A stretch of 6,222 nucleotides of DNA, taken from NCBI GenBank assembly GCA_001800095.1, contig MGUT01000053.1, forward strand, positions 4,559 to 10,780, read 5' to 3'. Positions 1 to 6,170 of the stretch are shown here, in pieces. Source of the stretch: Elusimicrobia bacterium RIFCSPLOWO2_01_FULL_64_13 (lineage in GTDB: Bacteria; Elusimicrobiota; Elusimicrobia; 2-02-FULL-39-32). Position numbers and translations under genes: made by a program. Every line of letters begins with the position of its first letter. Position 1 is the stretch's first letter. A model generated the notes under the pieces. The model had not been told where the DNA came from and searched no databases. It worked only from the letters and a program-made list of their open reading frames with translations.

Positions 1-27
1 GGCCGCGGTCCGGGATTTCAGGCGGAT

Positions 28-543
28 TCACTCAAGCATATAGTCTTCGAAGCGGATGTTCTGGGACCGCAGCTCCTCCTTCCATTTCTCCTTGGCGGCC
101 GGAGCCTTGGCCCGCGACAGCTTCACCCACCGGGACTCCGGGGGAGAGAAGAGCTCGTAAGCGGTCTGGTACCATACGTAGGCGTACTTGACCGCGGATT
201 CCTCGCGCCGGCGGTCCAGATCGAATTTCAGGATCTCGAGCTCGCGGTCGTACCGCTCCTTGGGGATCTTGCCCGCGGCGAGCTTCCTGTCGAGGGCGGA
301 CTTTCCCCGCTCGAATTCTTTTCGGAGCTCGGACTCTTTTTGATCGGGATGCTCGTGCCAGCGCATGTACTTCTCGCCTTCCCGGTAGGCCTCGCGGGCG
401 CGCAGGACGACGTCCGCCGCGACCATCGCGTACAGGACCAGGACGGTCCCGGCCGTCCAAAGGAGGTTCCTGACCCAGGGCTTGCGGAACCGTTCCGCCG
501 GAACGGCGGGACCGCCGAGGGCCTGGGGATCTTCCGGAGTCAC
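28..543 (-). CDS. Single-pass membrane protein with charged helical tail, function unknown
   Basis: This 171-residue protein is not one I can assign to a named family. It has a short Pro/Ala-rich N-terminus, then one hydrophobic segment at about residues 25-47 (from RNLLW to AADVVL), and then a long, highly charged and probably helical or coiled-coil region at about 48-118 rich in Glu, Arg and Lys. An aromatic patch (KYAYVWYQTAYELFSPPESR, 119-138) follows, and the protein ends in EDYMLE. The segment could be a membrane anchor or an uncleaved signal anchor. Positive charges flank it on both sides, so orientation is unclear. The start is GTG, supported by AGGGAG eight bases upstream (557-552) and by its overlap with the response regulator stop codon (GTGA). 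This implies translational coupling to that regulator and a shared transcript. Translation runs to a TGA at 30-28. The reading frame and start are well supported; the function is not known. Confidence 0.8.
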   Translation of the reverse strand: MTPEDPQALGGPAVPAERFRKPWVRNLLWTAGTVLVLYAMVAADVVLRAREAYREGEKYMRWHEHPDQKESELRKEFERGKSALDRKLAAGKIPKERYDRELEILKFDLDRRREESAVKYAYVWYQTAYELFSPPESRWVKLSRAKAPAAKEKWKEELRSQNIRFEDYMLE

Positions 544-953
544 CGGCGCAGCTCCCTGCCGCCCGTGCCCAGGATGGAGTGGAGGTTCTTCAAAAAGAGG
601 ACCGAACGGATGGGTTTGGGAACGAAATCGACCACGTTCATCTCCTGGCGGATCATGTCGACGGTCTCCTGGTCGGTCACCTTGGCCGTGATCACGACGA
701 CGGGGATGCCGCGGCGCTCGTCCGCCTGGAGGGTCTTGAGGACCTCGAACCCGCTTAGGACGGGCATCATCCAGTCCAGGAGGATCAGGTCGATCTTCTC
801 CCTGCCCGCGGCCAGGACCGCTTCGCGGCCGTTATGGCAGGTGAGGACGTCGAAGCCCTCAAGCTCGAGCAGGCTTTTCAGATATCCGCAGGTAGCCTCG
901 TCGTCGTCGACGACGAGGATCGTCCTGCCCAGGGGAGGGTTTTTTCCGCTCAT
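540..953 (-). CDS. REC-only response regulator (CheY-like receiver)
   Basis: This 137-residue protein is a receiver domain and nothing more. The first beta strand and acidic pocket are TILVVDDDE (residues 11-19). The phospho-acceptor is D60 in LLDWMMP, the conserved Thr is T89 in VVVITA, and the conserved Lys is K113 in VPKP. All residues needed for phosphorylation are present. With no output domain it should act by protein-protein contact, as CheY or Spo0F do, taking phosphate from a histidine kinase not in this window. The ATG at 953 is chosen because the receiver fold begins about ten residues later; the open frame continues upstream only as the antisense of yajQ. There is no clear Shine-Dalgarno sequence before the ATG, and a near-consensus promoter sits immediately upstream. 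The stop codon overlaps the GTG of the downstream membrane protein gene, so the two probably work together. The kinase partner and target are unknown. Confidence 0.93.
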   Translation of the reverse strand: MSGKNPPLGRTILVVDDDEATCGYLKSLLELEGFDVLTCHNGREAVLAAGREKIDLILLDWMMPVLSGFEVLKTLQADERRGIPVVVITAKVTDQETVDMIRQEMNVVDFVPKPIRSVLFLKNLHSILGTGGRELRR

Positions 954-966
954 TTTCCGGATTTTC

Positions 967-995
967 AGTATACCATCTCGCGCGCGCGGGGTCAA
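967..995 (-). promoter_or_regulatory. Sigma70-type promoter of the response regulator
   Basis: On the minus strand TTGACC (995-990) is followed after exactly 17 bp by TATACT (972-967), and a TG one base upstream of the hexamer (TGG before TATACT) makes an extended -10. The predicted transcription start is near 960, leaving about 7 nt before the ATG at 953 and no room for a normal ribosome binding site. The spacer contains an alternating CG run (979-988). The assignment is by consensus match only. Confidence 0.72.
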
Positions 996-1002
996 ACGAA
1001 TG

Positions 1003-1011
1003 TGATATAAT
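1003..1011 (+). promoter_or_regulatory. Extended -10 promoter of yajQ
   Basis: TGATATAAT is a perfect extended -10 element (TG, one base, TATAAT at 1006-1011). No recognisable -35 lies 16-18 bp upstream, where the sequence is CG-rich, but extended -10 promoters can do without one. The predicted start is near 1018, giving a leader of about 42 nt. AAGGAG at 1046-1051 lies 8 bases before the yajQ ATG and is a good ribosome binding site. Only 10 bp separate this hexamer from the -35 of the opposing promoter. Confidence 0.65.
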
Positions 1012-1059
1012 GGCGCGGAGGGGCCGTTCGTTTTAATCCCATATAAAGGAGCAGGAACC

Positions 1060-1557
1060 ATGGCGGATGAATTCTCTTTCGACGTCGTCTCGAAAACGGA
1101 CCTGCAGGAGGCGGAGAACGCGGTCAACCAGGCCGGCAAGGAGATCTCCACCCGCTTCGATTTCCGGGGGTCGGTGTCGCGCGTCGATTTCAACAAGAAG
1201 GACGCGGTCCTCACGGTCTTCTCGGATGACGAAGGCAAGCTGAAAAGCGTCCTGGACGTCCTTCAGAACAAGTTCATCAAAAGGAACGTGTCCCTCAAGT
1301 CCCTGGACTACCAGAAGATCGAGCCGGCGGAAAAGGGAACGGTCCGCCAGGAGATCAAGATCAAGCAGGGCATCCCGACAGAAAAGTGCAAGGAGATGGT
1401 CCGGGCGATCAAGGACTCCAAGCTCAAGGTCACCCCGTCCATCCAGGGGGACCAGCTCCGGGTCGCCGCCAAAAGCAAGGACGAGCTCCAATCCGCCATC
1501 GCCCTTCTGCGCTCGGCCGACTTCGGGCTGGACCTGCAGTTCACCAACTACCGCTGA
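1060..1557 (+). CDS. yajQ: YajQ/DUF520 family nucleotide-binding protein
   Basis: This 165-residue protein matches the YajQ family over its full length; the E. coli member is about the same size. The family signatures visible are FDVVSKTDLQEAENAV near the N-terminus (7-22), RFDF (32-35), KRNVSLKSLDY (74-84), IKDSKLKV (117-124), IQGDQLRV (128-135) and the C-terminal LQFTNYR (159-165). Family members fold as two ferredoxin-like domains and bind nucleotides or RNA in the cytoplasm. A Xanthomonas homologue has been reported to bind cyclic di-GMP and modulate transcription, so many databases call the family c-di-GMP-binding, but that role is not proven for all members. The ATG at 1060 has AAGGAG eight bases upstream. 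The gene is divergent from the response regulator and is followed by 88 bp without a convincing terminator. Confidence 0.96.
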   Translation: MADEFSFDVVSKTDLQEAENAVNQAGKEISTRFDFRGSVSRVDFNKKDAVLTVFSDDEGKLKSVLDVLQNKFIKRNVSLKSLDYQKIEPAEKGTVRQEIKIKQGIPTEKCKEMVRAIKDSKLKVTPSIQGDQLRVAAKSKDELQSAIALLRSADFGLDLQFTNYR

Positions 1558-1645
1558 CCCTTCCCGGACCGCCGCCCTCATCGACGGTAACCTGGCGGAC
1601 GTTTCATTGAAATCGCCCTAAAAAGCTGATATACTTTCAGGACGC
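1558..1645. other. Intergenic region after yajQ
   Basis: These 88 bp separate yajQ from the radical SAM gene and contain the operon promoter in their second half. No convincing intrinsic terminator is present: the best hairpin is a 5-bp CCGCC/GGCGG stem (1569-1573 with 1594-1598), with a 20-nt loop and no T-run after it. Read-through from yajQ into the operon is therefore possible. Confidence 0.5.
1607..1635 (+). promoter_or_regulatory. Sigma70-type promoter of the radical SAM/glycosyltransferase operon
   Basis: TTGAAA (1607-1612) and TATACT (1630-1635) are separated by exactly 17 bp, and TGA before the second hexamer gives an extended -10. The predicted transcription start is near 1642, only about 4 nt before the ATG at 1646. 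The only Shine-Dalgarno-like bases (AGGA, 1639-1642) are 3 nt from the ATG and would fall largely outside the transcript. This points to a leaderless or near-leaderless message. The promoter should drive the five plus-strand genes that follow. Confidence 0.75.
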
Positions 1646-3172
1646 ATGAACGCCGAACCCGTCTGCCTGATCACCCCGCCGTCCATCTTCCTCCTGGACG
1701 AGCGGGTGTTCATGAACCTGGGCATCCTGCGCGTGGCCGCGGTGCTGGAAAAGCTGGGCCGCGAGGTGGAGATGCTCGACCTCTCGGGGATCGAGAACCA
1801 TCTCGACGCGATCCGCCACCACGCCCAGAACAGCCGTTCCCGGGCTTTCGGGCTGACGGCCACCACGCCCCAGATGCCCGCCGCCTTCGCCATCGCCAGG
1901 ACCGTGAGGGAGGTCCGCCCCGGCGCCCGCCTGATCCTGGGGGGGCCGCACATCACCCTCGTCTGCGCCGCGCGCAAGCGCGAGGAGCGGCTCAAGCTCC
2001 GCGGCCGGGCCACGGCCGCCTTCGACAAGCTCGCCTCCGCCTTCGACACTCTGATCGCCGGGGACGGGGAGATCTCCATCGCGATGGCGGTCTCCGGGGA
2101 CTCCCCGGCCTTCATCGACGCCGACGACCCCAAGACCGATCTCTTCCTGACCAACGCCAAGCTGAACGAGCTGCCCCTGCCCGCCCGGCACCTCGTGGAC
2201 GTCTCCAGCTACCATTACACCATCGACGGCATCCCCGCGATGAGCATGATAGCCCAGCTCGGCTGTCCCTACGAGTGCGGCTTCTGCGGGGGCCGCGCCT
2301 CGCCCATGCTGCGCCGCACCCGCACGCGCTCGACCGAGAACGTCGTGGCCGAGATCGAGCACCTCCACAAGACCTACGGCGTGCGCGGGTTCATGCTCTA
2401 CGACGACGAGCTGAACGTCAACCCCAAGATGGTGGAGCTCATGAACGCCATCGCCGCCCTCCAGAAGAAACTCGGCGCGGAGTTCCGCCTGCGCGGCTTC
2501 ATCAAGTCCCAGCTTTTCACGGACGCCCAGGCCGAGGCCATGGTCCGGGCGGGTTTCCGCTGGATCCTCACGGGCTTCGAGTCCGGCTCGCCCCGGATCC
2601 TCAAGAACATCAACAAGAAGGCCACCCAGGAAGAGAACACCCGCTGCCTGGACATCGCCAGGCGCCACGGGCTCAAGGTCAAGGCGCTCATGTCCATCGG
2701 CCATCCCGGGGAGAGCGCGGACACCGTCGCGGAGACCAAGGGCTGGCTCCTGCGCACCCGCCCCGACGAATTCGACGTCACCATCATCACCACCTATCCG
2801 GGCACGCCCTATTACGACGAGGCGGTCCCCATGGAGAACGGCAAGGGAGGCCGGCCCTGCTGGGTCTACACCTTCGCGCCCACCGGCGACAAACTCTATT
2901 CCTACGAAGTGGACTACACCCAGGTCTCGGACTACTACAAGGGGCGCCCGGACGGCGGCTACAAGTCCTACGTCTTCACGGACCACCTCTCGCCCGATGA
3001 ATTGGTCCGGCTCCGCGACGAAGTGGAGCGCGACGTCAGAAAAGCCCTGGACATCCCCTTCAATCCCTCCGGAAGCGTCACCCGTTTCGAGCATTCGATG
3101 GGACAGTTCGGGGCGGACCTGCCGCCGAACATCCTGCGCGTCACCGGGACGTCCGCGGCCCGGAAGAGCTGA
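1646..3172 (+). CDS. Cobalamin-binding-domain radical SAM protein
   Basis: This 508-residue protein has the layout of class B (B12-dependent) radical SAM enzymes. An N-terminal Rossmann-like cobalamin-binding domain (about 1-145) opens with VCLITPP (6-12), continues with LGILRVAAVLEKLGREVEMLDLSG, and carries GGPH (99-102) and the GDGE motif (139-142). The radical SAM core (about 195-400) has the [4Fe-4S] motif CPYECGFC with C207, C211 and C214, the strand LYDDELN (251-257), and GFESGSP (310-316), then IGHPGES (351-357). The cobalamin domain lacks the DxHxxG lower-ligand motif, as in many radical SAM members. Such enzymes perform methylations, ring formations or other radical rearrangements; the substrate here cannot be deduced. 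The basic linker between GGPH and GDGE looks longer than usual. It is the first gene of the apparent operon, and the glycosyltransferase starts 10 bp after its stop. The ATG at 1646 is chosen because the domain begins at once. Family is certain, reaction unknown. Confidence 0.93.
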   Translation: MNAEPVCLITPPSIFLLDERVFMNLGILRVAAVLEKLGREVEMLDLSGIENHLDAIRHHAQNSRSRAFGLTATTPQMPAAFAIARTVREVRPGARLILGGPHITLVCAARKREERLKLRGRATAAFDKLASAFDTLIAGDGEISIAMAVSGDSPAFIDADDPKTDLFLTNAKLNELPLPARHLVDVSSYHYTIDGIPAMSMIAQLGCPYECGFCGGRASPMLRRTRTRSTENVVAEIEHLHKTYGVRGFMLYDDELNVNPKMVELMNAIAALQKKLGAEFRLRGFIKSQLFTDAQAEAMVRAGFRWILTGFESGSPRILKNINKKATQEENTRCLDIARRHGLKVKALMSIGHPGESADTVAETKGWLLRTRPDEFDVTIITTYPGTPYYDEAVPMENGKGGRPCWVYTFAPTGDKLYSYEVDYTQVSDYYKGRPDGGYKSYVFTDHLSPDELVRLRDEVERDVRKALDIPFNPSGSVTRFEHSMGQFGADLPPNILRVTGTSAARKS

Positions 3173-3182
3173 ACCTCTTTTC

Positions 3183-4097
3183 TTGAAAATCCTTTTCGCC
3201 CACACGGCTTCCCGCTGGGCCTATTCCACCCATCTCGAGGAAACGCTCAAGAAAGACCATTCCCTGGCCACGGTCGACCTCCTGCGGACCGCCTATTTCA
3301 CCGACATCCGCGGCCTCCTTCCCTTCTACGTCCCCAAAGGCATCCCTCTTTCCTACAAGTCCATGGCCGGCGGGGCCGAACGGCCCTTCGATCTCGTCCT
3401 GGAATGTTCGGGCGCGGGCCAGCACCACCTCGCGGGGCTGAAGCGTTGCCCCGTCCCCGCCCTGCATTGGACCGTGGACGATCACGAACCCGCCAAGCGC
3501 AGGTTCGAGATGTCGATCAAGAAGGACTTCGACAAGGTCTTCGTCTGCCACAAGGACTATCTCTCCTTCTACCGGGACGTCCCCTGCCGATGGCTTCCCC
3601 CGGCCTGCGACCCGGCGCTCCACCGCAAGATGGACCTGCCCAAGCTCTACGACGTCGGCTTCGTCGGGAACCTCGACCGGCGGTTCTACCCGGAACGGGT
3701 CGACGCCCTTGAGCGACTTTCGAAACGGTTCAACGTGCGCGCCTTCCACAAGGTCTACGGCGACGACATGGTGAAGATACTGAACCAGTCCCGGATCGTC
3801 TTCCACAAGAGCTTCAACCGCGACTTGAGCACGCGCGTCTTCGACACGCTGGCCTCGGGCTCCTTCCTCTTGGCCGACCGCATCCAGGACGGCCTGTCCG
3901 ACTGTTTCCAGGAGGGGAAGCACCTGGCGCTTTACGACGGCCACGGCGATCTTGAGGAGAAGATCGCCTACTATCTCGCCCACGAGGAGGAGCGCGAGAA
4001 GATCGCGGCCGAAGGCCGCAGGGAGGCGCTCGCCAAGCACACCTTCGCGCAGCGCGCGCGCGCGATCCTGGAGGAGGCCGCGAAGATCTCCAAATGA
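3183..4097 (+). CDS. CgeB-like glycosyltransferase (Glyco_trans_1_2 type), TTG start
   Basis: This 304-residue protein resembles the CgeB-like glycosyltransferases with a GT-B fold. The N-terminal half begins KILFAHTASRW (2-12) and includes LHWTVDDHEP (94-103) and the strand DKVFVCHKDY (117-126). The C-terminal half has the family pattern DVGFVGNLDRRFYPER (157-172), the segment KILNQSRIVFHKSFNRDLSTR (about 198-218), then VFDTLASGSFLLADR (219-233), and ends in LAHEEEREKIAAEGR-type helices. It should transfer a sugar from a nucleotide-sugar donor in the cytoplasm; donor and acceptor are unknown. The open frame runs back to an ATG at 2997, but that part overlaps the radical SAM gene and has no glycosyltransferase character. 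TTG at 3183 puts the first beta strand right at the N-terminus, 10 bp after the previous stop. GGAAGAG (3162-3168) is a poor, distant ribosome site, so translation is probably coupled. The TGA overlaps the next ATG. Confidence 0.87.
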   Translation: MKILFAHTASRWAYSTHLEETLKKDHSLATVDLLRTAYFTDIRGLLPFYVPKGIPLSYKSMAGGAERPFDLVLECSGAGQHHLAGLKRCPVPALHWTVDDHEPAKRRFEMSIKKDFDKVFVCHKDYLSFYRDVPCRWLPPACDPALHRKMDLPKLYDVGFVGNLDRRFYPERVDALERLSKRFNVRAFHKVYGDDMVKILNQSRIVFHKSFNRDLSTRVFDTLASGSFLLADRIQDGLSDCFQEGKHLALYDGHGDLEEKIAYYLAHEEEREKIAAEGRREALAKHTFAQRARAILEEAAKISK

Positions 4098-5251
4098 AGA
4101 TCGACCTGGTCTGCCCTTTCTTCTCCCCCACCGTGGGAGGCGCCGAATCCTACTCCCAGGGCATCGCCTCGGGCATGGCCGCCAAGGGCCATGACGTCAC
4201 GGTCCACACCAGCCTTTACAATCCCGTCACCAGGGAACGCTATCCCGCGTCGGAAAAGATGGAGCCCGGGTTCGCGGTCAGGCGCTACGACCCCTCGTTC
4301 CGGCTCTACCACTATTATTGGTGGTGGCGGCCGGAGATCGCGAAGACCGACCTGATCCACCTCGTCTGCTACGGACACGCCTGCACCGAGCTCACCCTCT
4401 CCAGATACCTCGGGCGCTTCCCCATCGTGAACACCACCGGGATGGTCGACGTCCCCATCCAGGGGCCCCGGTCGGCCTGGATCAAGGAGCGATATGACCG
4501 CCTGATCGGAGTGAAGCGGCTGAAATCCGTGGGGAAGCTGATCCTCTGGTACCAGAACGAGAGGCATTGGTGCCTGGAACGGGGCATCCCCGAATCGCAG
4601 ATCGAAGTCCTGCCCATCGGGATACCCGGGGAAAGTTTCAGCGCTTACGACGCCGGACCTATAAAAAGACGGGAAGGTTTGATAAGATATATCCTTTATC
4701 TGGGACGGATCCACCCGCAGCGCGGAGTCCTAAGCGTGGCGGAGGCCTTCTCCAAGATCGCCGGCCGCTTCCCCGACGTCGATCTGGTCCTGGCGGGACC
4801 CGATAACGGCGCCCTGGCCGAGGTACGCAAGATCAGCGGGAAAAGGGGGGTCTCCGCCCGCGTCAAGCACCTGGGCGTGGTCCTGGGCCGAAGGAAGTAC
4901 GAACTGATCTCCGGCTGCGAGTTCGTGGCCTATCCGCCCATGAGGGAGCTTCAGGGAGTGGTCCTCTTGGAAGCCATGGCGCAGAAGAAAGCCGTCATCA
5001 GCAGCGGCCTCGACAACGGGCTTCCGGACTACCTGCGCGACGGGGAGAACGGCCTTCAAATCAAGTTCGGGGACATCGACGGCCTCGCCGATAAAATGGC
5101 TCTGCTCCTCACCGACGACGGCCTGCGCCGCCGGCTGGGAGAAGAAGGGCGCGGGACCGCCGAGAGGTTCCGCCTTGATAAAATTTTGGACCGCACGGAG
5201 CGGATCTACCTGGACGTCCTGAACCGGACCCATGCGAACGGAACGCGCTGA
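4094..5251 (+). CDS. GT4-type glycosyltransferase (GT-B fold)
   Basis: This 385-residue protein is a typical retaining GT4 glycosyltransferase in length and layout. The N-terminal acceptor domain starts IDLVCPFFSPTVGGAES (3-19), with the glycine-rich loop VGGAE at 14-18. After the linker LPIGIPGE (173-180) comes the donor domain: ILYLGRIHPQRG (200-211), VDLVLAGPDNG (229-239), and the E-x7-E motif with E285 and E293 in RELQGVVLLEAMA. It should use a nucleotide-activated sugar at the cytoplasmic face of the membrane to extend a glycan or glycolipid. An aromatic cluster (YHYYWWW, 72-78) in the acceptor domain is unusual. The ATG overlaps the preceding gene's stop (ATGA). A weak GAAGA at 4082-4086 could help, so coupling is likely. 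Glu codons are evenly split GAA/GAG, unlike the first operon gene, and rare codons cluster at residues 190-202. Sugar specificity cannot be told. Confidence 0.94.
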   Translation: MKIDLVCPFFSPTVGGAESYSQGIASGMAAKGHDVTVHTSLYNPVTRERYPASEKMEPGFAVRRYDPSFRLYHYYWWWRPEIAKTDLIHLVCYGHACTELTLSRYLGRFPIVNTTGMVDVPIQGPRSAWIKERYDRLIGVKRLKSVGKLILWYQNERHWCLERGIPESQIEVLPIGIPGESFSAYDAGPIKRREGLIRYILYLGRIHPQRGVLSVAEAFSKIAGRFPDVDLVLAGPDNGALAEVRKISGKRGVSARVKHLGVVLGRRKYELISGCEFVAYPPMRELQGVVLLEAMAQKKAVISSGLDNGLPDYLRDGENGLQIKFGDIDGLADKMALLLTDDGLRRRLGEEGRGTAERFRLDKILDRTERIYLDVLNRTHANGTR

Positions 5252-6167
5252 ACCAACGGCCGACGGACCCGGCGGGGACCTCGCCGGCCGATGGAGCGGT
5301 TATTGGTCCGGACAAAAACTGGAAGAATCCGTCGCCTATTGCGAACGGGACCGGATGATCCGGCCCATCCTGCTCAAAGTTCTCCCCAAGGACGGGACCA
5401 TCCTGGAAGCCGGCTGCGGCCTGGGGCAATGGATCGTCTACCTGGCCAGACAGGGTTACCGGATGGCCGGGGTGGAGCTGGTGGAAGAATGCGTTAAAAT
5501 TTGCAAGAATGTCTATCCGGACATGGACATCCGTTCGGGAGACGTCCGCGCCCTGCCCTATCCGGACGGAAGTTTCGCGGGGATGATCTCCCTGGGCGTG
5601 GTCGAGCACCTGATCGAAGGTCCGGAGCAGGCGGTCCGGGAGATGGCGCGGACCCTGCGGCCGGGAGGGATCGCGGTGGTGACCGTCCCGGCGTTCAATT
5701 TTTTCATGCGGGCCTGGTACCCGGTCCGCAGGGTCCTCGTGGACATTTTCCGCTGGAACCCCTGGGTCCGGAAGGCCATGGGCAGGCCTCCCGCCGCGGG
5801 AGACGCGGGGCAGGCCGCCGAAGCGCTCCGGGACCTGCGTTCCCGGACCCGCCCGGAATTCTGGCCCGCGCTCGGAATGGAGGACGGAAAGGCCGCCTTC
5901 ATCGAATACAAGTGCAGGAAAGGGCAGATCGACGGGGTCATGGAATCGGCCGGGTTCGAGGTCGTGGAATCCTCCCCCCTGCGCCATCCCTTCAGCTACC
6001 GGGACATTTTCGGCGGGATATTCCTTGAGAGAGGCGGCGGAGCCGAAGGGACGCCGGAATTGAACCTCGCGGGCAGGGTCCTGGACGGGCTCTTCCGGGC
6101 CTTCGGCCCCCACTTCTTCAACTACATGTACCTGGTCGTCGCCCGCAAAAAAGAAAGGAGCCCCTGA
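5232..6167 (+). CDS. Class I SAM-dependent methyltransferase
   Basis: This 311-residue protein is a Rossmann-fold methyltransferase. Motif I is ILEAGCGLGQW (57-67), and the acidic residue after strand 2 is E82 in GVELVEE. Next come GDVRALPYPDGSF (103-115), LGVVEHL (121-127) and the motif LRPGG (142-146), in the order expected for the Methyltransf_11/Methyltransf_25 families. Residues 155-235 form an insertion rich in Arg, Trp and Phe before the last strands (GFEVVESSPL, 241-250); it may shape the substrate site. In this context it probably methylates a sugar or a lipid-linked intermediate, but small-molecule and quinone-type substrates are not excluded. The ATG at 5232 lies 20 bp inside the end of the GT4 gene and has no strong ribosome site, suggesting coupled translation. 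The conserved region begins near residue 20, which supports this start. Its Glu codons are mostly GAA (17 to 7), opposite to the first operon gene. Confidence 0.92.
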   Translation: MRTERAEPTADGPGGDLAGRWSGYWSGQKLEESVAYCERDRMIRPILLKVLPKDGTILEAGCGLGQWIVYLARQGYRMAGVELVEECVKICKNVYPDMDIRSGDVRALPYPDGSFAGMISLGVVEHLIEGPEQAVREMARTLRPGGIAVVTVPAFNFFMRAWYPVRRVLVDIFRWNPWVRKAMGRPPAAGDAGQAAEALRDLRSRTRPEFWPALGMEDGKAAFIEYKCRKGQIDGVMESAGFEVVESSPLRHPFSYRDIFGGIFLERGGGAEGTPELNLAGRVLDGLFRAFGPHFFNYMYLVVARKKERSP

Positions 6168-6170
6168 CCC

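Noticed and set aside
1..27. Possible start of another minus-strand gene downstream of the membrane protein
   Set aside because: No ATG, GTG or TTG is present on the minus strand in this stretch, so no start can be supported within the window.
340..1005. A 221-codon plus-strand open frame across the response regulator and membrane protein genes
   Set aside because: It is antisense to a clear receiver domain, and its product is Ser/Arg-rich without motifs.
954..1238. A longer N-terminus for the response regulator, starting at 1238
   Set aside because: The extra 95 residues are the antisense of the yajQ coding region and its leader. The receiver fold needs none of them, and the promoter lies within this stretch.
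1569..1598. Possible terminator hairpin after yajQ
   Set aside because: The stem is only 5 bp with a 20-nt loop, and no run of T follows.
1637..3205. A 522-codon open frame on the minus strand across the radical SAM gene
   Set aside because: It is antisense to a gene with clear family motifs, and its product is low-complexity, rich in Gly, Val, Glu and Arg with no domain. Such frames are expected opposite C-ending codons in GC-rich DNA.
4052..4064. Alternating CG run of 13 bases near the end of the CgeB-like gene
   Set aside because: It encodes in-frame Arg-Ala codons (AQRARAIL) typical of a GC-rich helix, so coding and base composition explain it.
4681..4700. Small inverted repeat GATAA...TTATC in the GT4 gene
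   Set aside because: It has a 5-bp stem inside coding sequence with no sign of a regulatory role; the codon cluster there is the more notable feature.
5109..6113. A 334-codon minus-strand open frame opposite the methyltransferase gene
   Set aside because: It lies antisense to a protein with all methyltransferase motifs, and its translation is Pro/Gly/Arg-rich with no recognisable fold.
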